From Gammaproteobacteria bacterium (lineage in GTDB: Bacteria; Pseudomonadota; Gammaproteobacteria; Pseudomonadales; Azotimanducaceae), in assembly GCA_028818795.1 (NCBI GenBank), contig JAPPND010000070.1, positions 1 through 51,420 on the forward strand: a stretch of DNA of 51,420 nucleotides. The letters run 5' to 3'. The notes under the pieces are model-generated. The model was not told the DNA's origin. It saw nothing but the letters and a program-made list of their open reading frames with translations, and did no database searches. Made by a program: the position numbers and the translations under genes. Shown here piece by piece: positions 15,792-23,731 of the stretch (positions are counted from its first letter, which is position 1; each line of letters begins with the position of its first letter).

Positions 15792-16232
15792 ATGGGACGA
15801 GTCGCTGCATTGGTCGCCGCCGAGTGGGCGAAACGCCGATGGTGGATGAACCTGCTTTTCGTGTTCTGCCTCTACATGACCTTCGTGTACATTCCCTTCG
15901 ACCTGTTCCTAAAGCCCGTCGCCGCCGACCAAGAGGTGTGGTTCGGCTTCACGTTGCAGGGCTGGTGGGCCAAGGCGACGGAACCCCTGCGCTGGCTGAT
16001 CTACGGCGCCGGCACCTACGGATTCTGGAAGATGAAGCGTTGGATGTGGCCTTGGGCCGCCGTCTATGTGGCCCAGGTCGCCGCCGCGATGTTCCTCTGG
16101 AACATCATCGACCCAGGAGGTGCCGGTTGGGTTGCGGGGACAGTCGCCGGTGCCCTGTTCCTCATCCCGACGTGTTCATCGTCGTCGACGTCTTCGGCCA
16201 TGCCGGCGCGGATTGGGTTGAGGTCGTCATAG
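15792..16232 (+). CDS. Small membrane protein, C-terminus cut off by an insertion
   Basis: The frame from ATG 15792 encodes a Trp-rich membrane protein (MGRVAALVAAEWAKRRWWMN...). It has about three hydrophobic helices: LLFVFCLYMTFVYIPFDLFL, PLRWLIYGAGTYGFW, and WAAVYVAQVAAAMFLW. Up to about residue 126 (GALFLIPT) it reads as a normal membrane protein. After 16170 the sequence turns into a low-complexity SSSSTSSAMPARI tail that is antisense to a transposase gene. I conclude that the natural C-terminus was lost at a junction near 16168-16172. It is divergent from the split-barrel gene. Function unknown. Confidence 0.6.
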   Translation: MGRVAALVAAEWAKRRWWMNLLFVFCLYMTFVYIPFDLFLKPVAADQEVWFGFTLQGWWAKATEPLRWLIYGAGTYGFWKMKRWMWPWAAVYVAQVAAAMFLWNIIDPGGAGWVAGTVAGALFLIPTCSSSSTSSAMPARIGLRSS

Positions 16233-16762
16233 GCGATGGATGCCCACATGGCGCGTTCGTCGGGGAGACCCTTGGAACGGAAGCGACCCTGCCAAGAACG
16301 ACCGGTGCAGTCATCCTCGAGGTTTGCACGGCGGGCAATGGGTTCGTTGAGGCAGCGCATGTACCAGGACAGGTCGCCCAAGCGGTCGCGAAGGGCCGCG
16401 AGGCGGTCGGTGTCGTCGAGCAGGGCAGCAACGCTGGGTTCGAACTGGTCGGGCCGTTTGGGCGGGTGCAGGCGAAGCCAACGGCGTGCGACCTCCTCGT
16501 TCTCTAGTTCGAAGCGTTCTTGAGGCGTGTAGTTAGCGGTTATGTGGTAGTGGTTGGACATGACGGCGTAGGTACAGATGTGGACGGTGAAAAGCTCCGC
16601 AAGTTCGAGTAGGCGGTCTTCGATCCAAGCACGGCGATGGGAAAAGTCTCGCCCGGTGTGAGGATCCTTGCCGCAGAGCAGGGCGCGACGGACGCAGCGG
16701 GAGCCGAGGTGGTAGATGCCACCGTTCTCGCGGTCGACGATTTCGGATCGCGGTCGAGTCAT
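16171..16762 (-). pseudogene. Truncated REP-associated (Y1/HUH) transposase
   Basis: From the ATG at 16762 the minus strand encodes MTRPRSEIVDRENGGIYHLG and about 177 further residues of an IS200-like/RAYT transposase. The HUH metal site is SNHYHI (H71, H73) and the likely nucleophile is Y134 in LSWYMRCLN. The conserved SWQGRFRSK and DLNPIRAG blocks follow. After DDDEHV the frame runs antisense through the neighbouring membrane protein gene and stops at 16064, so the proper C-terminal part is gone. The full open frame is 16064-16849. Such enzymes mobilise REP palindromes, and REPIN-like elements are present elsewhere in the window. Confidence 0.8.
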
Positions 16763-16994
16763 GGGTTGATTGTTGTCGACTGCGGACCTCTGGCGCGACG
16801 GCCGATCGCCGTAAATCGTGTGAGAAATCACTGGAATCGCCGTAGTCAAAGACCCAAGCCGTGTGTCGGTCGTCGGCCATGCTGGGTGGTTGGTGCGCCC
16901 CCAACACGACCGGTGGCGATGAGCGTTCGTGCGTTAGCAGCGGCATGTGGCGCCACCGTGGATTCCCGTCAGCCACTACTGTCGGTCCGGCACT

Positions 16995-17140
16995 CAGGCG
17001 GTGGGTCTCCCATTGGGCCGTCTACATCAACCCCGCAGGCGGTGGGTGTCCCATCTGCATCTCCACCATCTGCCGCCAGGAGGGTGGGTGTCCCATCAGC
17101 CGCCCACATCAGCCGCCTCCAGGAGGGTGGGTGTCCCATC
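16995..17140 (-). repeat. Array D of the GGTGGGTGTCCC repeat
   Basis: Three exact copies start at 17041, 17083 and 17126, and one imperfect copy (GGTGGGTCTCCC) lies at 16999. Downstream to about 17215 there is a run of degenerate CATCAGCCGCC/CATCAGCGGCC units that contains no further full motif. The array lies just upstream of the RAYT remnant on its strand and before the end of an ABC transporter gene. The interval 16763-17290 holds no gene that I can support. Confidence 0.85.
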
Positions 17141-17290
17141 AGCGGCCCACCATCAGCGGCCTCACATCAGCGGCCCACCATCAGCCGCCCATCTGCCGCC
17201 ATCTGCCGAGATCCCATCACCCGAGGGCAGTTGGTCTGTCGGTTCGGCGGCAGCGGCTGCTGGTTGGATGACGAAGCCGCAGTCGCCGTA

Positions 17291-19339
17291 TTAGGCGGAT
17301 TGCAGTTCGACGAACGCTCGGTAACGGCCGTTCGGGTCGCTGAGCAGACTCTTGGGAGAGCCCTGCTCGACGACCCTTCCGTCCTCCAGAAAAACGACTC
17401 TGTTGGCGCGCGCCACGGTCGACAGTCGATGCGCGATGACCACGACAAGCTTGTGCTTGGCGGCCTCCTCTAGGGCCGCGACGAGATACGACTCGGTCTC
17501 GGGGTCTAGGGCAGAGGTGGGTTCGTCGAGGATGAGAATACTCGCGTCCTGAAGCAGGCCGCGGGCGATGGCGATTCGTTGCTTCTGGCCGACGGACAGC
17601 TTGCTGGTCACGGTACCCAAACGCGTGTCGTAGCCTTCGGGAAGCCCGGCGATAAAGGCGTGGGCACCCGCGATTCGGGCGACACGCTCGACTTCAGTGC
17701 GCGTGGCGTCGGGTTTGGCATAGCGGATGTTGTCGAGAATGGAATCGGAGAAGAGCTGTGTCTCTTGGAATACATACGCGACCTGGCGTCGCAGGCTCGT
17801 GACCGAGATGCTTGCAGCGTCGACCCCGTCGATCATGAGGGTGCCTTCGGTGGGCGCGTGGAACGCGGGCAGCAGGTGCGCGAGGCTGGTTTTGCCGGCG
17901 CCTGTAGGGCCGACCAGGGCGACGATGTCGCCGATCTTTGCAGCCAGATCGATGTCTGCGAGAGCGCGCCGGCCGTCGGGGTAGACGAGCCCGACACGCC
18001 GCATTTCGAACCCGTCGCGGACTCGCTCGATACGCTTTCCGGTCGCATACGATTCGCCTGGCAGGTCCATGAGGAAGAACACGCGACGCACGCCGGGGAT
18101 GTTGTGCTGGATTCGAATCCAGACGTAGGGAATCGCCGTGAGCGCCCCCGAAAACCAAGCGTAGTAGTAGATCAGGACGGCGTAGTCGCCGGGCGTCAGG
18201 ACCCCTTCGATCACCCGCGCGCTGATCAGGTAGAAAGCCACGACGCCGAGTAGCCCACGCGCCACGGCCATCGACGCCCGGACCATGATGCTGACCAGTA
18301 CCTGACCACGGAAACGCTTAAACGACTCGTTGCTGTGTCGATCGAACCGACCTCGCTCTTGGCGGTTGCCGCCTAGGCTCTGCACCGCCAAGACGTTGCT
18401 CATGCCTTCCTCGACGTTGCCAGTGGTCACGGCACCCGCCGCGCGACTGGCTTGGCTTTTGCGTCGCATGAGCCGGGGAAACGGGATGATCGCGAGCCAC
18501 TGCAGGGGAAGAATGAAGAGCGCGAGATAGACGACTTCCGGTGCATCGCCGTAGTTGAACGACATCACCAGGAGGATGACGAAGGCGGTGATGATGGCGA
18601 GCACGGGCGACATGATGAACTGGTAGAAAACGTTGGTTAGCGCCGGCGTGTCGTACATCACCCGGTAAAGACTGTCGCCGATTCGCTGATCGTTCAGGGT
18701 GCGCATCGGCAGGGCCTGGATACGTTCGAACAACTGGGCCCGGAGCAGGTGGTTCAACGCCTGGGTGAGACGCAATTGCAGCCGGAACTCGACGAACCCG
18801 GCGATGCCGGCGAATTTGCTGAACGCGGCATTCGCCTCGTTCTCGGTCTGGGTGGCCGTATCGTGACCCTCCTCGAGCTGGGCTTCGGTGAAGTCCGTTG
18901 CCGTTCCGAATGCGCCGAAGGCGATCACCAGCACGGCACCCAACCCCACGACCCAGAGCATCATCTCGGCGGGTCCCATGCCATCGAGGAAGCGCACGAA
19001 CGGGGCGAAGTAGACGGGGAAGGCGTCGGGATCGGTGGGTGTCCCCAACACCACGTGGTCGACCACAATCTTCAGCGGCCACGGCAGGACGAGCGGCGAC
19101 AGCAGGGACAACCACATGAGCAGGAACTTGGCGGCGAACCGTGCCTTGAAGTAGCCGATGTACGAGACCGCGCGCATGACCAGTGCCAGGGTCTCGCGGA
19201 AGTCGGTGTCCGTGCGGACGTCAAGCGGGCTGGCGGCCGCATCGAGCCGTCGTTCCTGGTCACGATGGGATCCGGGTGTAACGGATCCCGGAGTGGGCGT
19301 CCCCTTGAGCGTCGCCGGGGTGTGTGTCCCCTCAAGCAT
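17291..19339 (-). CDS. ABC exporter half-transporter (permease-ATPase fusion)
   Basis: A type IV ABC exporter: an N-terminal transmembrane domain of six helices (about residues 70-400) followed by an ATPase domain. The Walker A is GPTGAGKTS, the signature LSVGQKQR, the Walker B LILDEPTSALD, and the H-loop IAHRLST; all are intact. The start is uncertain. The open frame begins at 19339, but its first 23 residues are a translation of the interspersed repeat (GTHTP, GTPTP). The ATG at 19177 (MRAVSYIGYFKARF) would start just before the first helix. It lies 277 bases downstream of a second ABC gene with array E between, and the two may form a heterodimer that exports a lipid or small molecule. Confidence 0.88.
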   Translation of the reverse strand: MLEGTHTPATLKGTPTPGSVTPGSHRDQERRLDAAASPLDVRTDTDFRETLALVMRAVSYIGYFKARFAAKFLLMWLSLLSPLVLPWPLKIVVDHVVLGTPTDPDAFPVYFAPFVRFLDGMGPAEMMLWVVGLGAVLVIAFGAFGTATDFTEAQLEEGHDTATQTENEANAAFSKFAGIAGFVEFRLQLRLTQALNHLLRAQLFERIQALPMRTLNDQRIGDSLYRVMYDTPALTNVFYQFIMSPVLAIITAFVILLVMSFNYGDAPEVVYLALFILPLQWLAIIPFPRLMRRKSQASRAAGAVTTGNVEEGMSNVLAVQSLGGNRQERGRFDRHSNESFKRFRGQVLVSIMVRASMAVARGLLGVVAFYLISARVIEGVLTPGDYAVLIYYYAWFSGALTAIPYVWIRIQHNIPGVRRVFFLMDLPGESYATGKRIERVRDGFEMRRVGLVYPDGRRALADIDLAAKIGDIVALVGPTGAGKTSLAHLLPAFHAPTEGTLMIDGVDAASISVTSLRRQVAYVFQETQLFSDSILDNIRYAKPDATRTEVERVARIAGAHAFIAGLPEGYDTRLGTVTSKLSVGQKQRIAIARGLLQDASILILDEPTSALDPETESYLVAALEEAAKHKLVVVIAHRLSTVARANRVVFLEDGRVVEQGSPKSLLSDPNGRYRAFVELQSA

Positions 19340-19612
19340 TGCCCGCCCTTGAGCGCTTCGGTAGTGGGTGTCCCTTCAAGCACCTCCCTTTGAGCGTTTC
19401 GGGGGTGGAGGATTGCGGAGTGGGTGTCCCCTCAAGCATCGTTCCTCGAGCCTTGCTTCGGTAGTGGGTGTCCCCTCGTGCATCGCCTGGAGTGGGTGTC
19501 CCCTCAAGCGTTCCCGGAGTGGGTGTCCCCTCGAGCGTTCCTCGAGCGTTCCGGGAGTGGGTGTCCCTTCGCGCATCCAGCGTCCCGGTAGTGGGTGTCC
19601 CCTCGAGCATTT
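19290..19612 (-). repeat. Array E of the GTGGGTGTCCC repeat
   Basis: Seven copies of GTGGGTGTCCC preceded by A rather than G lie at about 19364, 19420, 19464, 19492, 19519, 19557 and 19590, with weaker copies near 19292 and 19319. Spacers here share CTCAAGC or CTCGAGC followed by GTTCC. A 7-bp inverted repeat GGGATCC/GGATCCC lies at 19267-19289 next to the array. The array separates the two ABC genes and runs into the N-terminal coding frame of the downstream one. Confidence 0.88.
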
Positions 19613-19616
19613 GCCG

Positions 19617-22058
19617 TTACCCCGCCACGACCTGCTCGGACAGCGCGGCTTCGGTCTCGACGAATCGGCGATAGCGACCGTCGGGGATCGCCATGAGTTC
19701 GTCGTGATTGCCCTGTTCCGCGATCCGGCCGGCCTCGAGGTAGAGAATCCGATGCGCCTGGCGAATCGTCGAGATCCGATGGGTGATGAGGAAGATGGCG
19801 CGGCGGCGCTGCCCATCGGCACCTCTTGCCCAGTTGTCGAGACGGTTGAGGACCCGGTGCTCGGTCGCCGCGTCCAGCGCGGCCGTGGGTTCGTCGAGGA
19901 TCAGGATCTGGGCGTCCTTCGCGATGGCCCGGGCGATGGAGAGCCGCTGACGCTGGCCGGTCGATAGCTTCCCGCCCCGGTCGCCGAGCAGGGTGTCGAG
20001 CCCATCGGGGAGGCCCGCCACGTAGTCGTCGACGCAGGACACGTAGACGGCTTGGCGGATCTGCTCGTCGGTGGCGTCCGGGGCCGCGTAGCGCAGGTTG
20101 TCACGCACGCTCAAGGCGAACAGCACGTTTTCCTGCAAGGCGATCGAGACGTTGCGTCGCAGGCTCTCGACGTCGATCCGGCGCAGATCGACGCCGTCGA
20201 TTGCGATGCTGCCGGCGTCGGGATCGAACAGCCGGGTGAGGAGGGCCATCAGCGTGCTTTTGCCCGATCCGGTTGGCCCGACGATCGCCGTGATTTCGCC
20301 GAGACGGGCGGTGAAGCTCGCATCGCGCAGTACCGGGCGGTCGGCTTGGTAGGCGAACGCCACCCGGTCGAACCGAATGTCGTTGGCGACACTCGGCATC
20401 GGCACCGCGTCGGGAGCGTTCACGACGTCGGGTTCGATGTCGAGGATCTCGAACACCCGGTCGAGTCCCATGGCCATATCCTGGGCGTTGGTCCACTGCC
20501 GCAACACCCCGCCCACTACATTGCTGCCGCTTATCAGTTCGTCGCGGGCCCACTGGAACGCACCGAGGTTCCAGCGCACGAAACTCAAGCCCACGAGGCC
20601 GATCAGCACGGCGGCGAACGCTTCCCGGTTCTCGGCGGCCCAGACCGCCATGAAGAACTCGCCGGCGAGCAGGATGGTCCCGGCGAAGGTGAACATGATG
20701 ATCGAGACGCCGGCGACCAGCGACCGGATGCGGTACGCCGCGTTGAAGGCCACCACCGAGTCGGCTTCGAAGCGTTGCTGCTCCGCGTCCTCGGCGCTGC
20801 AAGCCTTGATGACGCGCATCGCGCCGAGCACCTCCTGGGTGCGCGAGGTCAGGTCCGAATTGGTCTCCCGCGCCGTGAGCGAACGCGACCGGACGCGCCG
20901 GGAGAACCACCGGCCCCAGAGAATCGCGATTCCCGCGATCGTCGCCCCCATCAGTCCGAGCATCGGGTCAAGCGCCGCGATGAAGGTGATCGTCGTGGCG
21001 TAGGTCGTTGCCTGGGTCGCGACGGACACCAGCATGCCGACGATGGCGGTCACCTGCGCGCTGTCCTGGTAGATCCGATAGACCGAATCTCCCACCCGAT
21101 GGTCGCCGTGGTAGCGCAGCGACAACTGATGCCAGCGTTCCACCAAGGCGAGGCGGAGGTCCTGGTTGATGCGCTGCAGTATCCACACGTTGTAGTAGGG
21201 CAGCCCATAGGCGAGGGGAAAGGTGAGTGTCCCTATGGCGAAAACGAACACGATGTAGATCCACTGCAGTTCCCGGCGCTCGGCGAGGGTCAACGCCTCC
21301 GTGGCGCCGCTGCCGAGGTCTTCCCGTCCGATGAAGTCGGCGAGGAATGGCGTAAGGGGTTCCGCCTGCAGGATGGACTGGTTCAAGAGGTCGATCGTGA
21401 AGAGCCCGGTAACGAGCCCAGTGAGGGTGCTAAGCCAGTAGAGGGCGTAGTAGTAGACGAGATGGCAGCCGACGCGCACCCGTACCCGGAACACCCCGTG
21501 TGCGCGGCGGAAGTGCACGAGCCAGAGACCCAATGCCCCAACCGTCACCAGTGCCACGGCGACGTTGTCCATCGTGCCCTCCACCGCGAGCACGGCGAAC
21601 AGGTTGACAACCAAGGCGACCGCGACGAGAACCACGACCGCAGCGACCAGCCAAGTGGTCTCCTCCCACCGCCTGGCGCCGACAGCGACCCAGCTTGCGG
21701 CCGCCATCAACGCGACGCCACTCAGAAGCAGGTCGTATTGCCAGTTGACGCCGACGGGCAGCCAGCCGGCAAACGGCCCCATCAACGCCAGAACCGTGAC
21801 GAGGACGGATGCGTAGCCGAAACCCCAGTCGGAGTCCTTCGCGCCGTTCGTGGCAATGGGGAGTGCGCGCTCCCGCCAAGTGCCGACCACCATCGGCTTG
21901 AGCCATCGCCAGGTGCGCAGCAGGATGCGCACGACGTCGGTGAACCCGCGCCCGTCGGCATCGTCCGCCCGGTATCGATCCGGCGGCAGTGGCGCTTCGC
22001 CCCAAAGGGGCAGGGCGCCGATGCGCTCGGCATCGCGGTCCGACAACTCTCGCTTCAA
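19617..22058 (-). CDS. ABC exporter half-transporter with long N-terminal extension
   Basis: An 813-residue ABC exporter starting at a TTG (22058), 18 bases after the dioxygenase gene. Residues 1-230 are unusual: a hydrophilic start followed by four to five extra hydrophobic helices (VLVTVLALMGPFAGWLPVG, LLLSGVALMAAASWVAVG, LVAAVVVLVAVALVVNLFAV). The usual six-helix domain follows (about 240-520). The ATPase has Walker A GPTGSGKST, signature LSTGQRQR, Walker B LILDEPTAALD and H-loop ITHRIST. The extra helices resemble a TMD0-like domain. Co-directional SDR and dioxygenase genes upstream suggest that the exporter handles a modified lipid or secondary metabolite; the substrate is not evident. 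Confidence 0.88.
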   Translation of the reverse strand: MKRELSDRDAERIGALPLWGEAPLPPDRYRADDADGRGFTDVVRILLRTWRWLKPMVVGTWRERALPIATNGAKDSDWGFGYASVLVTVLALMGPFAGWLPVGVNWQYDLLLSGVALMAAASWVAVGARRWEETTWLVAAVVVLVAVALVVNLFAVLAVEGTMDNVAVALVTVGALGLWLVHFRRAHGVFRVRVRVGCHLVYYYALYWLSTLTGLVTGLFTIDLLNQSILQAEPLTPFLADFIGREDLGSGATEALTLAERRELQWIYIVFVFAIGTLTFPLAYGLPYYNVWILQRINQDLRLALVERWHQLSLRYHGDHRVGDSVYRIYQDSAQVTAIVGMLVSVATQATTYATTITFIAALDPMLGLMGATIAGIAILWGRWFSRRVRSRSLTARETNSDLTSRTQEVLGAMRVIKACSAEDAEQQRFEADSVVAFNAAYRIRSLVAGVSIIMFTFAGTILLAGEFFMAVWAAENREAFAAVLIGLVGLSFVRWNLGAFQWARDELISGSNVVGGVLRQWTNAQDMAMGLDRVFEILDIEPDVVNAPDAVPMPSVANDIRFDRVAFAYQADRPVLRDASFTARLGEITAIVGPTGSGKSTLMALLTRLFDPDAGSIAIDGVDLRRIDVESLRRNVSIALQENVLFALSVRDNLRYAAPDATDEQIRQAVYVSCVDDYVAGLPDGLDTLLGDRGGKLSTGQRQRLSIARAIAKDAQILILDEPTAALDAATEHRVLNRLDNWARGADGQRRRAIFLITHRISTIRQAHRILYLEAGRIAEQGNHDELMAIPDGRYRRFVETEAALSEQVVAG

Positions 22059-22076
22059 GACGCGTCCGACGTCGGG

Positions 22077-22823
22077 CTACAACAACGCCTTGAGAGTCGC
22101 TGGCAGCCGGTCGACCTCGGCTTTGGGCAACCCGCAGTAGTGGCCGTCGACCTGCCGAAGCCAAGAGCAACTGTAGTAGAGGTTCAGCGCTCGCCGGCAA
22201 CGACCGGCGGTCCTATTGGGCCCGCGACCGTGCCAGACGGCGCCGTTGAACATCAGGATCGAGCCGGCGTCCATCTCCACCGTCACGAAGTCGTGGTCCG
22301 GTTCGAGTTTCTTGCTCCAGTGATGGCTCCGGGGCACCACCCGTGTGGCGCCGTTGGCCACGGTGAACGGATCGATGGCCAGCAACGTGTTGACCGCGAG
22401 CGGTTGACGTGGACGGGGAATCGGGAAGAAGCCGTCGTCCTGGTGCAGGGTCCGGATGTCTTCGCCCGGCTGGACGTCCTTGATCATCGAGGTGGACAGC
22501 TGGATATCCCGGAAAGAGCCGCCGTAGTAGTCGGCGTTGGTCTGCTTCGAGGCGACGAGAACGCCGCGGACCACCGCAAGGATGGTTGGGTGCACGATGA
22601 TGTCGTCGAACGCCCGGCTGGACCGGAACAGCCCCTTGAACATCCGTCCGGTGGCCCGGGCGCCGTTCAAGCCGGGCTGGTTCGGGATCGGATGCAGGAG
22701 CGCCTCGCTGTCGTCGGAGAGGCGTGCCAGCCGGTCCTCGTCGATCAGGTTCGGAATGACCGCGAAGCCCTCGGTTCCGATCCGCTCGATGGCCGCCTCG
22801 ATGCTGGGAGTTATCGAATCCAT
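22077..22823 (-). CDS. Phytanoyl-CoA dioxygenase (PhyH) family protein
   Basis: A 248-residue Fe(II)/2-oxoglutarate-dependent oxygenase of the PhyH type. The start MDSITPSIEAAIERIGTEGF is two bases after the SDR stop, so the genes are translationally linked. The iron triad is visible: H and D in RTLHQDDGFFP (near residue 125) and the distal His in AVWHGRGPNRT, with an Arg in GRCRRALNLYY placed to hold 2-oxoglutarate. It should hydroxylate an organic substrate in the cytoplasm. With the SDR it makes a hydroxylate-then-oxidise pair feeding the ABC exporters. The natural substrate is unknown. Confidence 0.87.
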   Translation of the reverse strand: MDSITPSIEAAIERIGTEGFAVIPNLIDEDRLARLSDDSEALLHPIPNQPGLNGARATGRMFKGLFRSSRAFDDIIVHPTILAVVRGVLVASKQTNADYYGGSFRDIQLSTSMIKDVQPGEDIRTLHQDDGFFPIPRPRQPLAVNTLLAIDPFTVANGATRVVPRSHHWSKKLEPDHDFVTVEMDAGSILMFNGAVWHGRGPNRTAGRCRRALNLYYSCSWLRQVDGHYCGLPKAEVDRLPATLKALL

Positions 22824-22825
22824 CG

Positions 22826-23602
22826 TTACTGCCAGAACCGGTCGGACCTGAACCAGGCGCGCACCGGCACCAGTTCGCCGGTGATCGCGCGTGCCGCGTC
22901 GGACGCCAGGAAGCGGGCCATCTTGGCGACGTCTTCCGGTCCGGGCGGCAATTCCAGGTGCGGCACGGGGCTGCCGTCCTCCTGGGTGTCGGAGGGAATC
23001 GCGCCGTGGCGCTTCATGGCATCGGTGGCGATGAGACCCGGAGCGATGCAGTTCACGTTGATATTGTGCTTCGCCCACATGAAGGCGAGGTTGTTGGTCA
23101 GGCTGATCATGCCGGCCTTCGCGGCCGAGTAGTGCAGCATGAAAGGGTTGCCCTTGGTTCCCGCGGTGGAGGAGATGTTGATGATGTTGCCGCTTTGCTG
23201 CTCGATCATCTGCTTGCCGGCGGCGATGCAGCACAGGAACGTGCCGGTAAGGTTGAAGTCGATGAGGCGAACCCAATCGTCGTAGGGCGTCTCCTCCGGT
23301 TGGCGCATCCGTGCACCCCCGCCGGCATTGTTCACCATGACGTCGAGCCGACCGAACTCACGGACCGTCCGCGCGATCAACTCGTCGACCTGTTCCGGCA
23401 CGGTGATGTCGGTCGCGACCGCCAGCGCGCGGCCGCCGTCGCCGGCGATCTTTGCGACGACGCCGTCGATGCGCTCCTGATTGCGGCTCGCCACAACGAC
23501 GGCGGCGCCCGCGCGGGCGAATTCGAGCGAGATGTGCGTGCCTATGCCGCCGGCACCGCCAGTGACGATGGCGACCTTGTTCTCGAGTTCATAGTCGGAC
23601 AT
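22826..23602 (-). CDS. SDR-family NAD(P)-dependent oxidoreductase
   Basis: A 258-residue classical short-chain dehydrogenase. The start at 23602 has AAGGAAACCGC upstream. It shows the cofactor loop VTGGAGGIGTHIS (about residues 13-21), the NNAGGG motif, the catalytic Ser in NISST, and Tyr/Lys in HYSAAKAG. All catalytic residues are intact, unlike the SDR at 6228-6983. It resembles 3-oxoacyl-reductase and glucose-dehydrogenase-like members. It is the first gene of the minus-strand operon with the PhyH oxygenase and two ABC exporters. It probably oxidises an alcohol to a ketone or the reverse. Confidence 0.88.
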   Translation of the reverse strand: MSDYELENKVAIVTGGAGGIGTHISLEFARAGAAVVVASRNQERIDGVVAKIAGDGGRALAVATDITVPEQVDELIARTVREFGRLDVMVNNAGGGARMRQPEETPYDDWVRLIDFNLTGTFLCCIAAGKQMIEQQSGNIINISSTAGTKGNPFMLHYSAAKAGMISLTNNLAFMWAKHNINVNCIAPGLIATDAMKRHGAIPSDTQEDGSPVPHLELPPGPEDVAKMARFLASDAARAITGELVPVRAWFRSDRFWQ

Positions 23603-23731
23603 GCGGTTTCCTTGGGGTGGGTGGCCGAGGGTGCCATGGACGCGATCAGCCTTGGATTGTCGCGCAATCGCTTCAGGCCCGTGGCCCCGTGCCGGGGAAG
23701 TTCACCCACTTTCGGTGGGGCCTACAAATGG

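Noticed and set aside
15166-17000. Integrative element at tRNA-Gly
   Set aside because: No integrase and no duplicated tRNA end were seen; only small remnants lie nearby.
20052-23132. Plus-strand open frame of 1026 codons
   Set aside because: It runs antisense through the ABC, PhyH and SDR genes, which have clear family motifs; its own translation is low-complexity His/Arg/Gly-rich, as expected in GC-rich DNA.
19617-23602. Complete biosynthetic gene cluster
   Set aside because: Only two tailoring enzymes and exporters are present; there is no core synthase such as NRPS, PKS or terpene cyclase.
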